7,302 nt of DNA from Phycisphaera mikurensis NBRC 102666. GTDB taxonomy: Bacteria; Planctomycetota; Phycisphaerae; Phycisphaerales; SM1A02. A program made the position numbers and the translations under genes. Numbering within the stretch: the first letter of the stretch is position 1; every line of letters begins with the position of its first letter. The notes below the pieces were generated by a model. That model was not told the origin of the DNA, ran no database searches, and saw only the letters and a list, made by a program, of their open reading frames with translations. The stretch is from positions 1 to 7,302 of the forward strand of contig CAMBSR010000110.1 of NCBI GenBank assembly GCA_945870475.1, read 5' to 3'. Shown one piece after another: positions 1 through 5,933 of this stretch.

Positions 1-699
1 GCGATGCTCGAGTTCAACGATCCCGAGGGGAACCCGCGCGTCATCCTGGTGGACTGCCCGCCCGACCACCGCGAGCACGCGCTGCGCCACCGCATCCGCC
101 GCGTGGACGCCATCCTCTTCACGCACGCGCACGTGGACCATGTCTTCGGCCTCGACGACGCGCGGCTCTACAACGTCACCATGCAGGCGCCGGTGCACCT
201 CTACGCCGAACGCACCGTGCTCGACGAGCTCACGCGCATCTACGACCACATCTTCCGGCCGCATCGCAACGTCAACAAGAGCTTCGTGGCGGACGTGCTG
301 ACCACCGTGGTCGAGCCGGGGCGCCCGGTGCGCCTCTTCGGCATCGACGCGACACCGGTGCGCCTGCTGCATGGCGCGCTGCCGATCCTCGGGTGGCGAT
401 TCGACGCCGCCACCCCCGTCGCCGGCACGCCGCTGCCGCTCGCCTACTGCACCGACGTCAACGGCATCCCGCCCGAGTCGTGGGCGCCGTTGCGCGGCCT
501 GCAGACCCTGGTCCTCGACATGCTCCGCGAGCGCAAGCATCCCACCCACTTCAGCCTCGACGAGGCGCTGGGTGCGGCGTCCGAGTCCGGTGCCCGGCGC
601 ACCGTCTTCACCCACATGACCCATGACGTCCGGCACGCGGAGCTCTCCGCACGGCTGCCGGCCGGGGTGGAGCTGGGGTACGACGGGCTGCGGCTCTGA
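1..699 (+). CDS. PhnP-like metallo-beta-lactamase-fold hydrolase, 5' end missing
   Basis: This is a cytosolic metal-dependent hydrolase of the metallo-beta-lactamase fold, closest in style to PhnP-type cyclic phosphodiesterases. Numbering from the ATG at position 4, the metal-binding motif THAHVDH gives ligands His41, His43, Asp45 and His46. A further His123 (LLHG) and Asp151 (YCTD) fit the remaining ligand positions. The stretch HPTHFSLDEAL near residues 179-189 resembles the PhnP C-terminal signature, and FTHMTHD follows near 204-210. The frame is open to the first base of the window. Family members normally begin with a glycine-rich strand and often a cysteine pair about 25-40 residues earlier, so the ATG at 4 is probably internal. 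The real substrate is unknown; PhnP acts on ribosyl cyclic phosphates, but related proteins have other substrates. No phn gene is visible beside it. The fold is certain, the substrate is not. Confidence 0.88.
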   Translation, partial: AMLEFNDPEGNPRVILVDCPPDHREHALRHRIRRVDAILFTHAHVDHVFGLDDARLYNVTMQAPVHLYAERTVLDELTRIYDHIFRPHRNVNKSFVADVLTTVVEPGRPVRLFGIDATPVRLLHGALPILGWRFDAATPVAGTPLPLAYCTDVNGIPPESWAPLRGLQTLVLDMLRERKHPTHFSLDEALGAASESGARRTVFTHMTHDVRHAELSARLPAGVELGYDGLRL

Positions 700-804
700 G
701 GTCCCCGATCGTCCCGGCGACGGCCGCGGGGAGGGCCACGGAACGCCGCAATCGCCTGCGCCCCAGTGAATTCAGCCTTCCGGCCGGGTGCCACCCCCAT
801 CGGC

Positions 805-810
805 TATCAT
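805..810 (+). promoter_or_regulatory. atpG: Putative -10 box of atpG (TATCAT), leaderless-type
   Basis: TATCAT lies 10 bases before the atpG ATG, and no Shine-Dalgarno sequence lies between them. With normal -10 to start-site spacing, transcription would begin at or within a few bases of the start codon. No convincing -35 element is visible. The 121 bases between the hydrolase and atpG hold nothing else I can name. Confidence 0.5.
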
Positions 811-820
811 TTCACCCCCT

Positions 821-1699
821 ATGGCACAGCTCCGCGAAATCAAGAAGCGCATCGTTGCCGTCAAGACGATCCAGCGCATCACGAAGACGATGCAGATGAT
901 CGCCACGGCCAAGTTCACGGCCGCGCTCGCGCGTGCCAAGAACAGCCGGCCGTACACCGACACCATCCGCGGCCTCGTCGCCAAGGTCTCCGCCCAGGCC
1001 GGCGACACCAGCCATCCGCTCCTCGAGAAGCCGGCCCGTGCCTCGGGCAAGGAGCTGGTCCTGGTGATCGCCTCCGACCGCGGCCTCTGCGGCGCCTACA
1101 ACTCGAACGTGCTGCGCACCGCCACCAGGCTCCTCGCGGAGATCCGTGCGGGCGGCAGCGAAGTGGTGCTCGACGCCTCGGGCCGCAAGGCGCTCGGCTT
1201 CTTCAAGTACCAGAAGCAGGAAGTCTCCAACCGCCACGCGGTGGGCGACCGTCCCCAGTACGAAGTCGTGGAGAAGATCGGCCAGGACTACATCGACCGC
1301 TACGTTGCGGGCGAGTTCTCCTCGGTGAAGGTCGTCTACATGCGCTTCATCTCCGCCGCGCGCCAGCGCCCGGAAGTGATGCAGCTCCTCCCGCTGTCGC
1401 TGCCGAAGGCCCCCGAGGGTGCCGAAGCCGCGGGCGCCAACGCCAACTTCGACTTCAGCCCGTCCGCGCCCGAGCTCCTCGACGAGCTCCTGCCGCGCTC
1501 CGTGAAGGTCTCGCTCTACCAGGCGTTCCTCGATGCCGTGGTCAGCGAGAACGTGATGCGCATGGTGGCCATGAAGGCCGCCACCGACAACGCCGGCGGA
1601 CTGGGCCGCACGCTGAAGCGCAGCTTCAACCGCGCGCGCCAGGCACGCATCACCACCGAGCTCACCGAGATCGTGGCGGGCGTCGAAGCGCTGAAGTGA
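821..1699 (+). CDS. atpG: F-type ATP synthase gamma subunit
   Basis: This is the gamma subunit of F1Fo ATP synthase, the central shaft that turns inside the alpha3-beta3 ring and couples it to proton flow. The product has 292 residues, a normal length for the family. The N-terminal coiled coil starts MAQLREIKKRI and runs into TKTMQMIATAKF (21-32). The diagnostic SDRGLCGAYN sits at 85-94. The C-terminal helix carries SENVMRMVAMKAATDNAGG (242-260) and ends RARQARITTELTEIVAGVEAL. An in-frame ATG at 788 would add 11 residues ahead of the conserved N-terminus and would place the -10 box inside the gene, so 821 is the better start. Its neighbours are odd: no other atp gene lies on either side, and a terminator follows directly. 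The gene therefore stands outside the usual atpHAGDC order. The sequence looks like ordinary F-type gamma and is not degenerate. Confidence 0.97.
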   Translation: MAQLREIKKRIVAVKTIQRITKTMQMIATAKFTAALARAKNSRPYTDTIRGLVAKVSAQAGDTSHPLLEKPARASGKELVLVIASDRGLCGAYNSNVLRTATRLLAEIRAGGSEVVLDASGRKALGFFKYQKQEVSNRHAVGDRPQYEVVEKIGQDYIDRYVAGEFSSVKVVYMRFISAARQRPEVMQLLPLSLPKAPEGAEAAGANANFDFSPSAPELLDELLPRSVKVSLYQAFLDAVVSENVMRMVAMKAATDNAGGLGRTLKRSFNRARQARITTELTEIVAGVEALK

Positions 1700-1729
1700 C
1701 GCGGGTTCGCGTTCCTGCATGACCCAACG

Positions 1730-1767
1730 GCAGCGAGCCGCGCTTCTGGCGCGGCTCGCTGCGTTTC
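1730..1767 (+). terminator. Strong hairpin terminator after atpG
   Basis: A perfect 13-bp inverted repeat (1730-1742 pairing with 1750-1762) encloses a 7-base loop and is followed by GTTTC. It begins 30 bases after the atpG stop. The T tract is short, so intrinsic termination may be partial. The convergent rhodanese gene ends 78 bases downstream, so the hairpin may also stop transcription coming from the other side. Confidence 0.75.
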
Positions 1768-1844
1768 GGCAGTGATCTTGTTTCAGCGCCCGCCCATGGG
1801 CTCCGACGAGCGGCCGACCAGCCGGGGCCTCGGTCCGCCGATGC

Positions 1845-2381
1845 TCAGCGGACGCCCTGCTCCGGAACTTCCACGCCGCCGGTCGACGCGGGCTTCGCGT
1901 CCTTCACTGGCAGCGCGCCGCCGGCCGGAGCATTGCCGGTCACCAGCGTGTAGCCGTCCTTCTGCCACGCGCGCGTGCCGCCTTCCAGGACGAACACGGT
2001 GCCCTTCTTGAAGCCGACCTCCAGCAGCCGCTTTGCGCCGGCCTTGGCGAGCGGATCCTGGAAGCCCTCGCCGTACACCACGAACAGGTTGTGGCCGGCC
2101 AGCTTCACGGCGGCCGTCTCCTGCATGCTGGCCAGCGGCACGTTGATGGCGCCGGCGATGTGGCCCTTGCCGTACGCCTCCGCACTGCGCGGATCCACCC
2201 AGCAGCCCACCGTCTCCTTCTCGAACATCCCCGAGCGCGCGTTCAGCTTGTCGACGGCGCCGGGAGGGTCCAGGAGGATCAGGTCGCGGTCGCTGGTCTT
2301 GACGTCGCATCCGGCGGCGCCTGCAAGCAGGAGGGCGGCGGCGGCAACGCGGGCGGGAGTGGCGCGGGCGAGGGTGTGCAT
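1845..2381 (-). CDS. Rhodanese-like lipoprotein lacking the catalytic cysteine
   Basis: This is a predicted exported lipoprotein of 178 residues with one rhodanese-like domain. The N-terminus MHTLARATPARV plus a hydrophobic run ends in LLLAGAAGC, giving a plausible lipobox with Cys25 as the lipid-bearing residue. The domain (about 34-144) keeps the structural motif DPRSAEAYGKGHIAGAINVP (63-82) and the C-terminal LEGGTRAWQKDGY (132-144). In active rhodaneses a cysteine follows the VVYC strand; here the strand reads VVYGEGF with Gly104 (codon GGC), so sulfurtransferase activity is unlikely. A short Pro/Ala/Gly-rich tail follows. The start was chosen because it alone gives a signal peptide with basic n-region and lipobox, and a -10-like box lies 6 bases upstream. 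The gene is divergent from the DsbD-like gene across 76 bases. A binding or scaffold role is inference. Confidence 0.85.
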   Translation of the reverse strand: MHTLARATPARVAAAALLLAGAAGCDVKTSDRDLILLDPPGAVDKLNARSGMFEKETVGCWVDPRSAEAYGKGHIAGAINVPLASMQETAAVKLAGHNLFVVYGEGFQDPLAKAGAKRLLEVGFKKGTVFVLEGGTRAWQKDGYTLVTGNAPAGGALPVKDAKPASTGGVEVPEQGVR

Positions 2382-2387
2382 GCGGGA

Positions 2388-2393
2388 AGTGTC
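2388..2393 (-). promoter_or_regulatory. Putative -10 box of the rhodanese gene (GACACT)
   Basis: Read on the minus strand, GACACT lies 6 bases before the ATG. It matches TANNNT except for the first base. No Shine-Dalgarno sequence is present. It shares the short divergent region 2382-2457 with the promoter of the DsbD-like gene. Confidence 0.35.
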
Positions 2394-2445
2394 CGCGGAA
2401 TGCGGCCTTTCCGCAAGGCGTTCGCCGTGGGGGCGATTCGGGTGA

Positions 2446-2451
2446 GATACT
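2446..2451 (+). promoter_or_regulatory. Putative -10 box of the DsbD-like gene (GATACT)
   Basis: GATACT ends 6 bases before the ATG at 2458. An in-frame stop (TGA at 2443-2445) prevents an upstream start, so the start codon is well fixed. No Shine-Dalgarno sequence lies at the proper distance. This fits a leaderless transcript. Confidence 0.45.
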
Positions 2452-2457
2452 GCGCAC

Positions 2458-3450
2458 ATGACGCTTTCCGCCGCTGCCTCTGCCGTTGCGTTCGTGGCGC
2501 TCGCTCTTTCCGGTGCGCCGGTTCCGCAGGACGCCGCTCCGGCCGATGGCCAGGATGCAGGGCAGGCCGCCGATCCGTCGGCAGCGCCGGATGCCGCGCG
2601 CCCGCGCACCGAGGGCATCGACCGCAGCTCGTTCCGGTGGGCGCAGTCGAGCGACCGATCGTGGATCCTGGTGGCCTCGATCACCCCGACGCCGGGTTGG
2701 CACGTCTACTGGGAGAACCCCGGCGACAGCGGCAATGCGCCGAGCTTCGAGCTCACGCTGCCCGCAGGATGGCGCGCCGGCCGCACCGTGTTCCCGCGCC
2801 CGGAGGCGCGCACGCTGGACGGAAGCGTCTTCTACGGCTACTCGCGTTCGGTGGAGTACCTGGTTCCGGTGAAGCGCGTCGATGGCGTCGGCGATGATCC
2901 GTGGTCGCGCGACAACAAGCCGGACGCGAATGCCGCGTGGAAGGTGCGCGCAAAGGTCATGGCCTGCAAGGAGCGCTGCACCGTCTCCACGCTGGTGGCG
3001 GGCGGCGACTGGCCGCCCTTGGCAGAGGCCGGCACCGATGTTCGCCTGAACGGCGGTTCGTTCGGTGGCCGCGCGTTGCCGGCGACGGCCGCATCGGCCG
3101 GCATCTTCGCGAGCCTCGAGAACAACACCGTGCGGATCGAGGGTCCAAGCCGTGGCACGTCCACCGTGCGCTTCATCCCGGCCGCCATCCCGGGGATGCA
3201 GCTTGGCGTGCCCGACGGCACCGTGGCCGTGGACGGCACGGTCAACGGCGATCGATTCCGCGTGGAATTCACCCTCCAGTCATTGGGGCAAGGCCCGGGC
3301 GAGCCCGCCGTGGCGGGGCTTGTCCTCCTTGGCAATGACCCCTCGGAGCCGTGCGTTTGGCTGACCATCCCGCACCCCCTGGCCGGCCCGGACGGGGCAT
3401 TCGGGGCCAACGGGGTGGGTGCATCGGACCAGGCTCCGCCGTCGAAGTGA
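2458..3450 (+). CDS. Secreted DsbD alpha-domain-like thiol/disulfide protein
   Basis: The 330-residue product resembles the N-terminal, extracytoplasmic domain of DsbD/ScsB-type disulfide reductases, the part that passes electrons to client thioredoxin-fold proteins. Evidence is the hallmark TPGWHVYWENPGDSG (78-92), then LPAGW (101-105), an FPRPEAR segment and YGYSRSVEYLVPV (126-138), and the cysteine pair Cys170/Cys174 in AKVMACKERCTV. A third cysteine is Cys299. Residues 1-22 form a hydrophobic leader without any basic residue, followed by a Pro/Ala/Asp-rich linker (about 23-50). The eight-helix membrane domain and C-terminal thioredoxin domain of full DsbD are absent, and no gene for them lies in the window. 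An upstream in-frame stop fixes the ATG. A redoxin gene follows after 85 bases, possibly co-transcribed. Family assignment is fairly secure; the electron donor is unknown. Confidence 0.82.
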   Translation: MTLSAAASAVAFVALALSGAPVPQDAAPADGQDAGQAADPSAAPDAARPRTEGIDRSSFRWAQSSDRSWILVASITPTPGWHVYWENPGDSGNAPSFELTLPAGWRAGRTVFPRPEARTLDGSVFYGYSRSVEYLVPVKRVDGVGDDPWSRDNKPDANAAWKVRAKVMACKERCTVSTLVAGGDWPPLAEAGTDVRLNGGSFGGRALPATAASAGIFASLENNTVRIEGPSRGTSTVRFIPAAIPGMQLGVPDGTVAVDGTVNGDRFRVEFTLQSLGQGPGEPAVAGLVLLGNDPSEPCVWLTIPHPLAGPDGAFGANGVGASDQAPPSK

Positions 3451-3498
3451 GCCGTGCAAAGCAACCGCGCGCCTGGCGCATTCATCCAGGCACCGTTG

Positions 3499-3518
3499 GG
3501 TCCCCCGGTCGCGGGACC
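3499..3518 (+). other. Small hairpin upstream of the redoxin gene
   Basis: GGTCCC (3499-3504) pairs with GGGACC (3513-3518) across an 8-base loop. It sits 49 bases after the stop of the DsbD-like gene and 17 bases before the redoxin start. No T tract follows. It could weakly attenuate read-through or structure the leader, but a 6-bp repeat in GC-rich DNA may be chance. Confidence 0.25.
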
Positions 3519-3524
3519 GCATTC

Positions 3525-3528
3525 GGAG
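3525..3528 (+). promoter_or_regulatory. Shine-Dalgarno sequence of the redoxin gene (GGAG)
   Basis: GGAG, continuing as GGAGTGA, lies 7 bases before the ATG at 3536. This is a normal ribosome-binding site, in contrast to most starts in this window, and it supports 3536 over the upstream ATG at 3419. Confidence 0.7.
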
Positions 3529-3535
3529 TGAAACC

Positions 3536-4195
3536 ATGAACACCATGAAGCTCTTCGTCACCTGCGGCATCGCCGCCGCACTCACCGTGGGCATCGCCTA
3601 CGCCGCCCCCATGCAGGATTCCAAGAAGGAATCCAAGAAGGAAGCCGCCAAGGAGATGGCCAAGGAAGTCGCCATGGTCGGCAAGGCCGCGCCGGCCTTC
3701 ACGCTGAAGGACTCCGCCGGCAAGGACGTCAGCCTCGCTGACTTCAAGGGCAAGGTCGTGGTCCTCGAGTGGATGAACCCCGGCTGCCCGGTCTGCCGCG
3801 AGAAGATGGAGGACGGCTCGGTGTCCAAGATGATGGCGGACAGCAAGGCGATCACCCCGGACGTGGCCTTCCTCTTCATCAACTCCACCGCCGCCACCGC
3901 CAACAAGCCCGCGGAGAGCGGCGAGTACCTCGCCCAGAACAAGGTCATGGCCCCTGCGCTGATCGACGGCGACGGCATGGTCGGCCACGCGTATGCCGCC
4001 AAGACCACGCCGCACTGCTACGTGATCGACTCCAAGGGCGTGCTGGTCTATGCCGGCGCCATCGATGACCAGGCCGACAAGAACCCCAAGAACTACGTCG
4101 TGAACGCCATCCAGGCGCTCAAGGACGGCAAGGATGTCTCGCCGGCCACCACCAAGCCGTACGGCTGCAGCGTGAAGTACGGCAAGGGCAAGTGA
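3536..4195 (+). CDS. Exported peroxiredoxin-like/thioredoxin-fold protein with CPVC
   Basis: The 219-residue product is an exported redoxin. A signal peptide (MNTMKLF, hydrophobic core, AYA at 21-23, then AP) is followed by a Lys/Glu-rich helix (about 29-46, repeated KKE/AKE units). The redoxin domain begins at VGKAAPAFTLKD. Its active-site region EWMNPGCPVCREKM carries Cys84 and Cys87. The later TTPHCYVIDSKGVLVYAGAIDD (157-178) has the cis-proline Pro159, and the end TKPYGCSVKY has Cys211. The FNP-CP loop, the GAIDD motif and the GCSVKY tail match the peroxiredoxin-like group in which the second active-site cysteine is often missing; here it is present, as in thioredoxins. It lies 85 bases after the DsbD alpha-domain-like gene, a plausible partner. 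It probably acts as an extracytoplasmic disulfide reductase or peroxidase; which is not decided by sequence. Confidence 0.88.
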   Translation: MNTMKLFVTCGIAAALTVGIAYAAPMQDSKKESKKEAAKEMAKEVAMVGKAAPAFTLKDSAGKDVSLADFKGKVVVLEWMNPGCPVCREKMEDGSVSKMMADSKAITPDVAFLFINSTAATANKPAESGEYLAQNKVMAPALIDGDGMVGHAYAAKTTPHCYVIDSKGVLVYAGAIDDQADKNPKNYVVNAIQALKDGKDVSPATTKPYGCSVKYGKGK

Positions 4196-4256
4196 CCGTG
4201 CGGCGTGCGGCGATGCGGCCAATGGCCGTGTCGATCGCAGCCCATGCAAGAAATAG

Positions 4257-4288
4257 CAGGGGCCGTCCCATCGATGGGTCGGCCCCTG
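4257..4288. terminator. Bidirectional terminator between the redoxin gene and dnaN
   Basis: This 32-base inverted repeat is perfect except for one T-T mismatch. CAGGGGCCG (4257-4265) pairs with CGGCCCCTG (4280-4288), and the inner part is the palindrome CCCATCGATGGG. On the plus strand TTTCGTT follows; on the minus strand CTATTTCTT follows. It lies 61 bases after the redoxin stop and 58 bases beyond the dnaN stop, so it can end both convergent transcripts. The remaining bases between the two genes show nothing else. Confidence 0.85.
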
Positions 4289-4346
4289 TTTCGTTCGGTG
4301 CTCGTTCCGAGCGGTGTGCGCGATGCGCCTCCGCGCCGGGCCTGCG

Positions 4347-5456
4347 TCAGACCACGTTCACCGGCATCACCACGTAGGTGAACTCCTGGCCCACCTTGAA
4401 CACGCCGGGCTTCTGCGGGTTGCGCATCTCGATCATCACCTGCTCGCCGTCGACCACCTTGAGCGCGTCGACGATGAAGGCCGGCTGGAAGCCGATCTCG
4501 ATGGCTTCACCCTGGTAGCCGGACATGGGCACGCGGATCTCGGCTTCGCCCATCTCTGGGGCGCGGCTCGAGACCACCAGCGTGTCGCCCTTGAAGGCGA
4601 AGCGGACGCCCTTGGATTCCTCGTTGGTGAGCAGGGCGGCGCGGCGGATGGCGGTGGCCAGGTCCGCGGCGTCGAAGGTGACGCGCTTGTCCTGGTCCTT
4701 GGGGATGACGTCCTCGAAGGGAGGGAAGGTGCCTTCCACCAGGCTGGTGACGAGCATGCCCGTCCCTTCCACCTGGAAGACGGCCTGTCCCTCGGCCTTG
4801 CCGATGGTGACCTTCGCGTCGGGCTCGCTGAGCATCTTGACGAGGATGTTGAGGCTCTTGGACGGGACGATGAGCGTCATGTCGCCGTCACCCGTGCAGC
4901 CGCCGGCGGCCACTGCCAGGCGCTTGCCGTCGGTGCCGACGAGGCGGATGCGCTTGCCCTTGCGTTCCATGAGCACGCCATTGATCGCGAAGCGCGCGTT
5001 CTCCACGGCGGTGGCGAAGATGGTGCGTGCCACGAGCCGGCGGATGGTCTCCGCGGTGGCCTCGAAGGCGCCGGTGGGCTGCGGGTCGCGGCCGGCCGGG
5101 TAGTCCTTGGGGTCGTAGCCGAAGATCTTGAAGGTGCTGCCCTCGCTCTTCACGGTGGCCACGTTCTTGTCCATCTCCAGCGTGACCGTGGAGTCCTCGC
5201 AGGTGCGGACGATCTGGCCGAGCTTGTCGGCCGGGATCAGTGCCTCGCCCTCGGAGACCACTTCCACGTTGGGCACGGAGAGCGCCAGGGAGATCTGGCC
5301 GTCGGTGGCGCGGAGCACCAGCTCGCCGTCCTTGGCGGTCAGCTTGAGGCAGGTGAGGACGGGCGTGGTCGTGCGGGTCGGCACCACGGCGGACGCCAGC
5401 GCGAGCGCTTCGACGATTGCGGACCGGTCGCAGTTGACCTTGAGATGCGATGCCAT
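4347..5456 (-). CDS. dnaN: DNA polymerase III beta subunit (sliding clamp)
   Basis: This is the ring-shaped processivity clamp that encircles DNA and tethers polymerase III and other partners. The 369-residue length is close to the usual 366, with three clamp domains at about 1-120, 130-250 and 252-369. Recognisable motifs are FAINGVLME (156-164), GTDGKRLAV (174-182), the EGTFPPFEDVIP link into domain 3 (241-252) and the C-terminal YVVMPVNV (361-368). The start is fixed by the conserved N-terminus MASHLKVNCDR and by a Shine-Dalgarno sequence; further upstream the frame stays open but encodes nothing clamp-like. No dnaA or recF lies on either side and no DnaA-box cluster is visible, so this does not look like the classical origin region. 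It is transcribed alone, divergent from a small membrane protein gene. The protein looks intact and functional. Confidence 0.98.
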   Translation of the reverse strand: MASHLKVNCDRSAIVEALALASAVVPTRTTTPVLTCLKLTAKDGELVLRATDGQISLALSVPNVEVVSEGEALIPADKLGQIVRTCEDSTVTLEMDKNVATVKSEGSTFKIFGYDPKDYPAGRDPQPTGAFEATAETIRRLVARTIFATAVENARFAINGVLMERKGKRIRLVGTDGKRLAVAAGGCTGDGDMTLIVPSKSLNILVKMLSEPDAKVTIGKAEGQAVFQVEGTGMLVTSLVEGTFPPFEDVIPKDQDKRVTFDAADLATAIRRAALLTNEESKGVRFAFKGDTLVVSSRAPEMGEAEIRVPMSGYQGEAIEIGFQPAFIVDALKVVDGEQVMIEMRNPQKPGVFKVGQEFTYVVMPVNVV

Positions 5457-5464
5457 GTTCGGGG

Positions 5465-5469
5465 CTCCC
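5465..5469 (-). promoter_or_regulatory. dnaN: Shine-Dalgarno sequence of dnaN (GGGAG)
   Basis: On the minus strand GGGAG lies 8 bases before the ATG. It supports the start at 5456. It falls within a short CGGG/CCCG inverted repeat that could partly mask it, though that stem is only 4 bp. Confidence 0.65.
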
Positions 5470-5496
5470 GTGAGTGACTTGTTTTTGCTGAAAGTC

Positions 5497-5502
5497 AGTG
5501 TA
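5497..5502 (-). promoter_or_regulatory. dnaN: Putative -10 box of dnaN (TACACT)
   Basis: On the minus strand TACACT matches TANNNT and would give a leader of roughly 30-35 bases carrying the Shine-Dalgarno sequence. No clear -35 box is visible in the GC-rich bases beyond it. The 87-base region 5457-5543 is shared with the divergent promoter of the membrane protein gene. Confidence 0.45.
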
Positions 5503-5531
5503 GCCGGATCCGGCCCGGGGCCGCGGGTGCG

Positions 5532-5537
5532 TATCCT
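5532..5537 (+). promoter_or_regulatory. Putative -10 box of the membrane protein gene (TATCCT)
   Basis: TATCCT ends 6 bases before the ATG at 5544. The bases between (CTGGGG) are too close to the start codon to serve as a good Shine-Dalgarno sequence. This fits a leaderless transcript. Confidence 0.45.
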
Positions 5538-5543
5538 CTGGGG

Positions 5544-5933
5544 ATGCTCCAGCGGTTTTTTGCCGCCATCCGCGCGCACTACGGGATCACCGTGTTTTTC
5601 CTGTACCTCGGTGCGTTTGGCATCGCATTCGTGGGCACCTTCACGCTGCCCCTGATCGCGATCGGCATGGTGCTGTTCTCGATCTTCCTGCTGGTGCCGG
5701 CGGTGCTGGTGGGTGACCTGGTCGGCTCGCTGGCGCGGCGCACCACGCGGCCCTACCTGCGTCGAGGGGTCTGCCCGAAGTGCCGGCAGCAGCAGGGGCC
5801 CGCCTGGGAACCGCCCGTCTACCGCTGCGCGTTCTGTGGCGCCGCCTACGAGAGCGACGGAGATCCGCACGAAGGCGCCGATCCTGCGCCTCGCGAGCCG
5901 GACGTCACGCCTGTGCCGAATGATGGTCGATGA
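5544..5933 (+). CDS. Unknown two-helix membrane protein with a zinc-ribbon tail
   Basis: I do not recognise a named family. The 129-residue product has two hydrophobic segments, about 14-32 and 34-58, separated by only a few residues around Gly31-Leu35, suggesting a helical hairpin. Basic residues before the first (Arg4, Arg10) and after the second (Arg65, Arg66, Arg69, Arg73, Arg74) place both ends in the cytoplasm. The tail has a CPKC (77-80) and a CAFC (95-98) pair separated by 14 residues, a typical small zinc ribbon. The last 30 residues are acidic and proline-rich. Its role is unknown; a membrane-anchored ribbon could bind RNA or another protein, but that is speculation. It is divergent from dnaN and its last 29 bases overlap the convergent gene at 5905-6486. 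Confidence 0.8.
   Translation: MLQRFFAAIRAHYGITVFFLYLGAFGIAFVGTFTLPLIAIGMVLFSIFLLVPAVLVGDLVGSLARRTTRPYLRRGVCPKCRQQQGPAWEPPVYRCAFCGAAYESDGDPHEGADPAPREPDVTPVPNDGR

Noticed and set aside
700..804. Possible terminator or small gene between the hydrolase and atpG
   Set aside because: Only 4-bp stems are found and no short frame has start signals; nothing could be supported.
788..820. Longer atpG start giving 11 extra residues
   Set aside because: The conserved gamma N-terminus begins at 821, and the extension would contain the -10 box.
766..1722. Alternative frames of about 300 codons on both strands over atpG
   Set aside because: atpG is unambiguous; these products are Arg- or His/Leu/Glu-rich and resemble nothing known.
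1833..1853. GTCCGC/GCGGAC hairpin over the rhodanese stop codon
   Set aside because: It has only a 6-bp stem with no T tract and overlaps the coding end; likely chance in GC-rich DNA.
1783..2703. Minus-strand frame of 306 codons over the rhodanese gene
   Set aside because: It is extremely Arg-rich and in a different frame from the recognisable rhodanese domain.
4314..5477. Long open plus-strand frame (387 codons) opposite dnaN
   Set aside because: It mirrors dnaN on the other strand, its product is low-complexity (rich in Gly, Ala, His, Asp, Glu), and dnaN is certain. It is a GC-rich shadow.
5457..5543. Possible replication origin beside dnaN
   Set aside because: No TTATCCACA-like boxes or AT-rich unwinding region are visible, and dnaA is absent.
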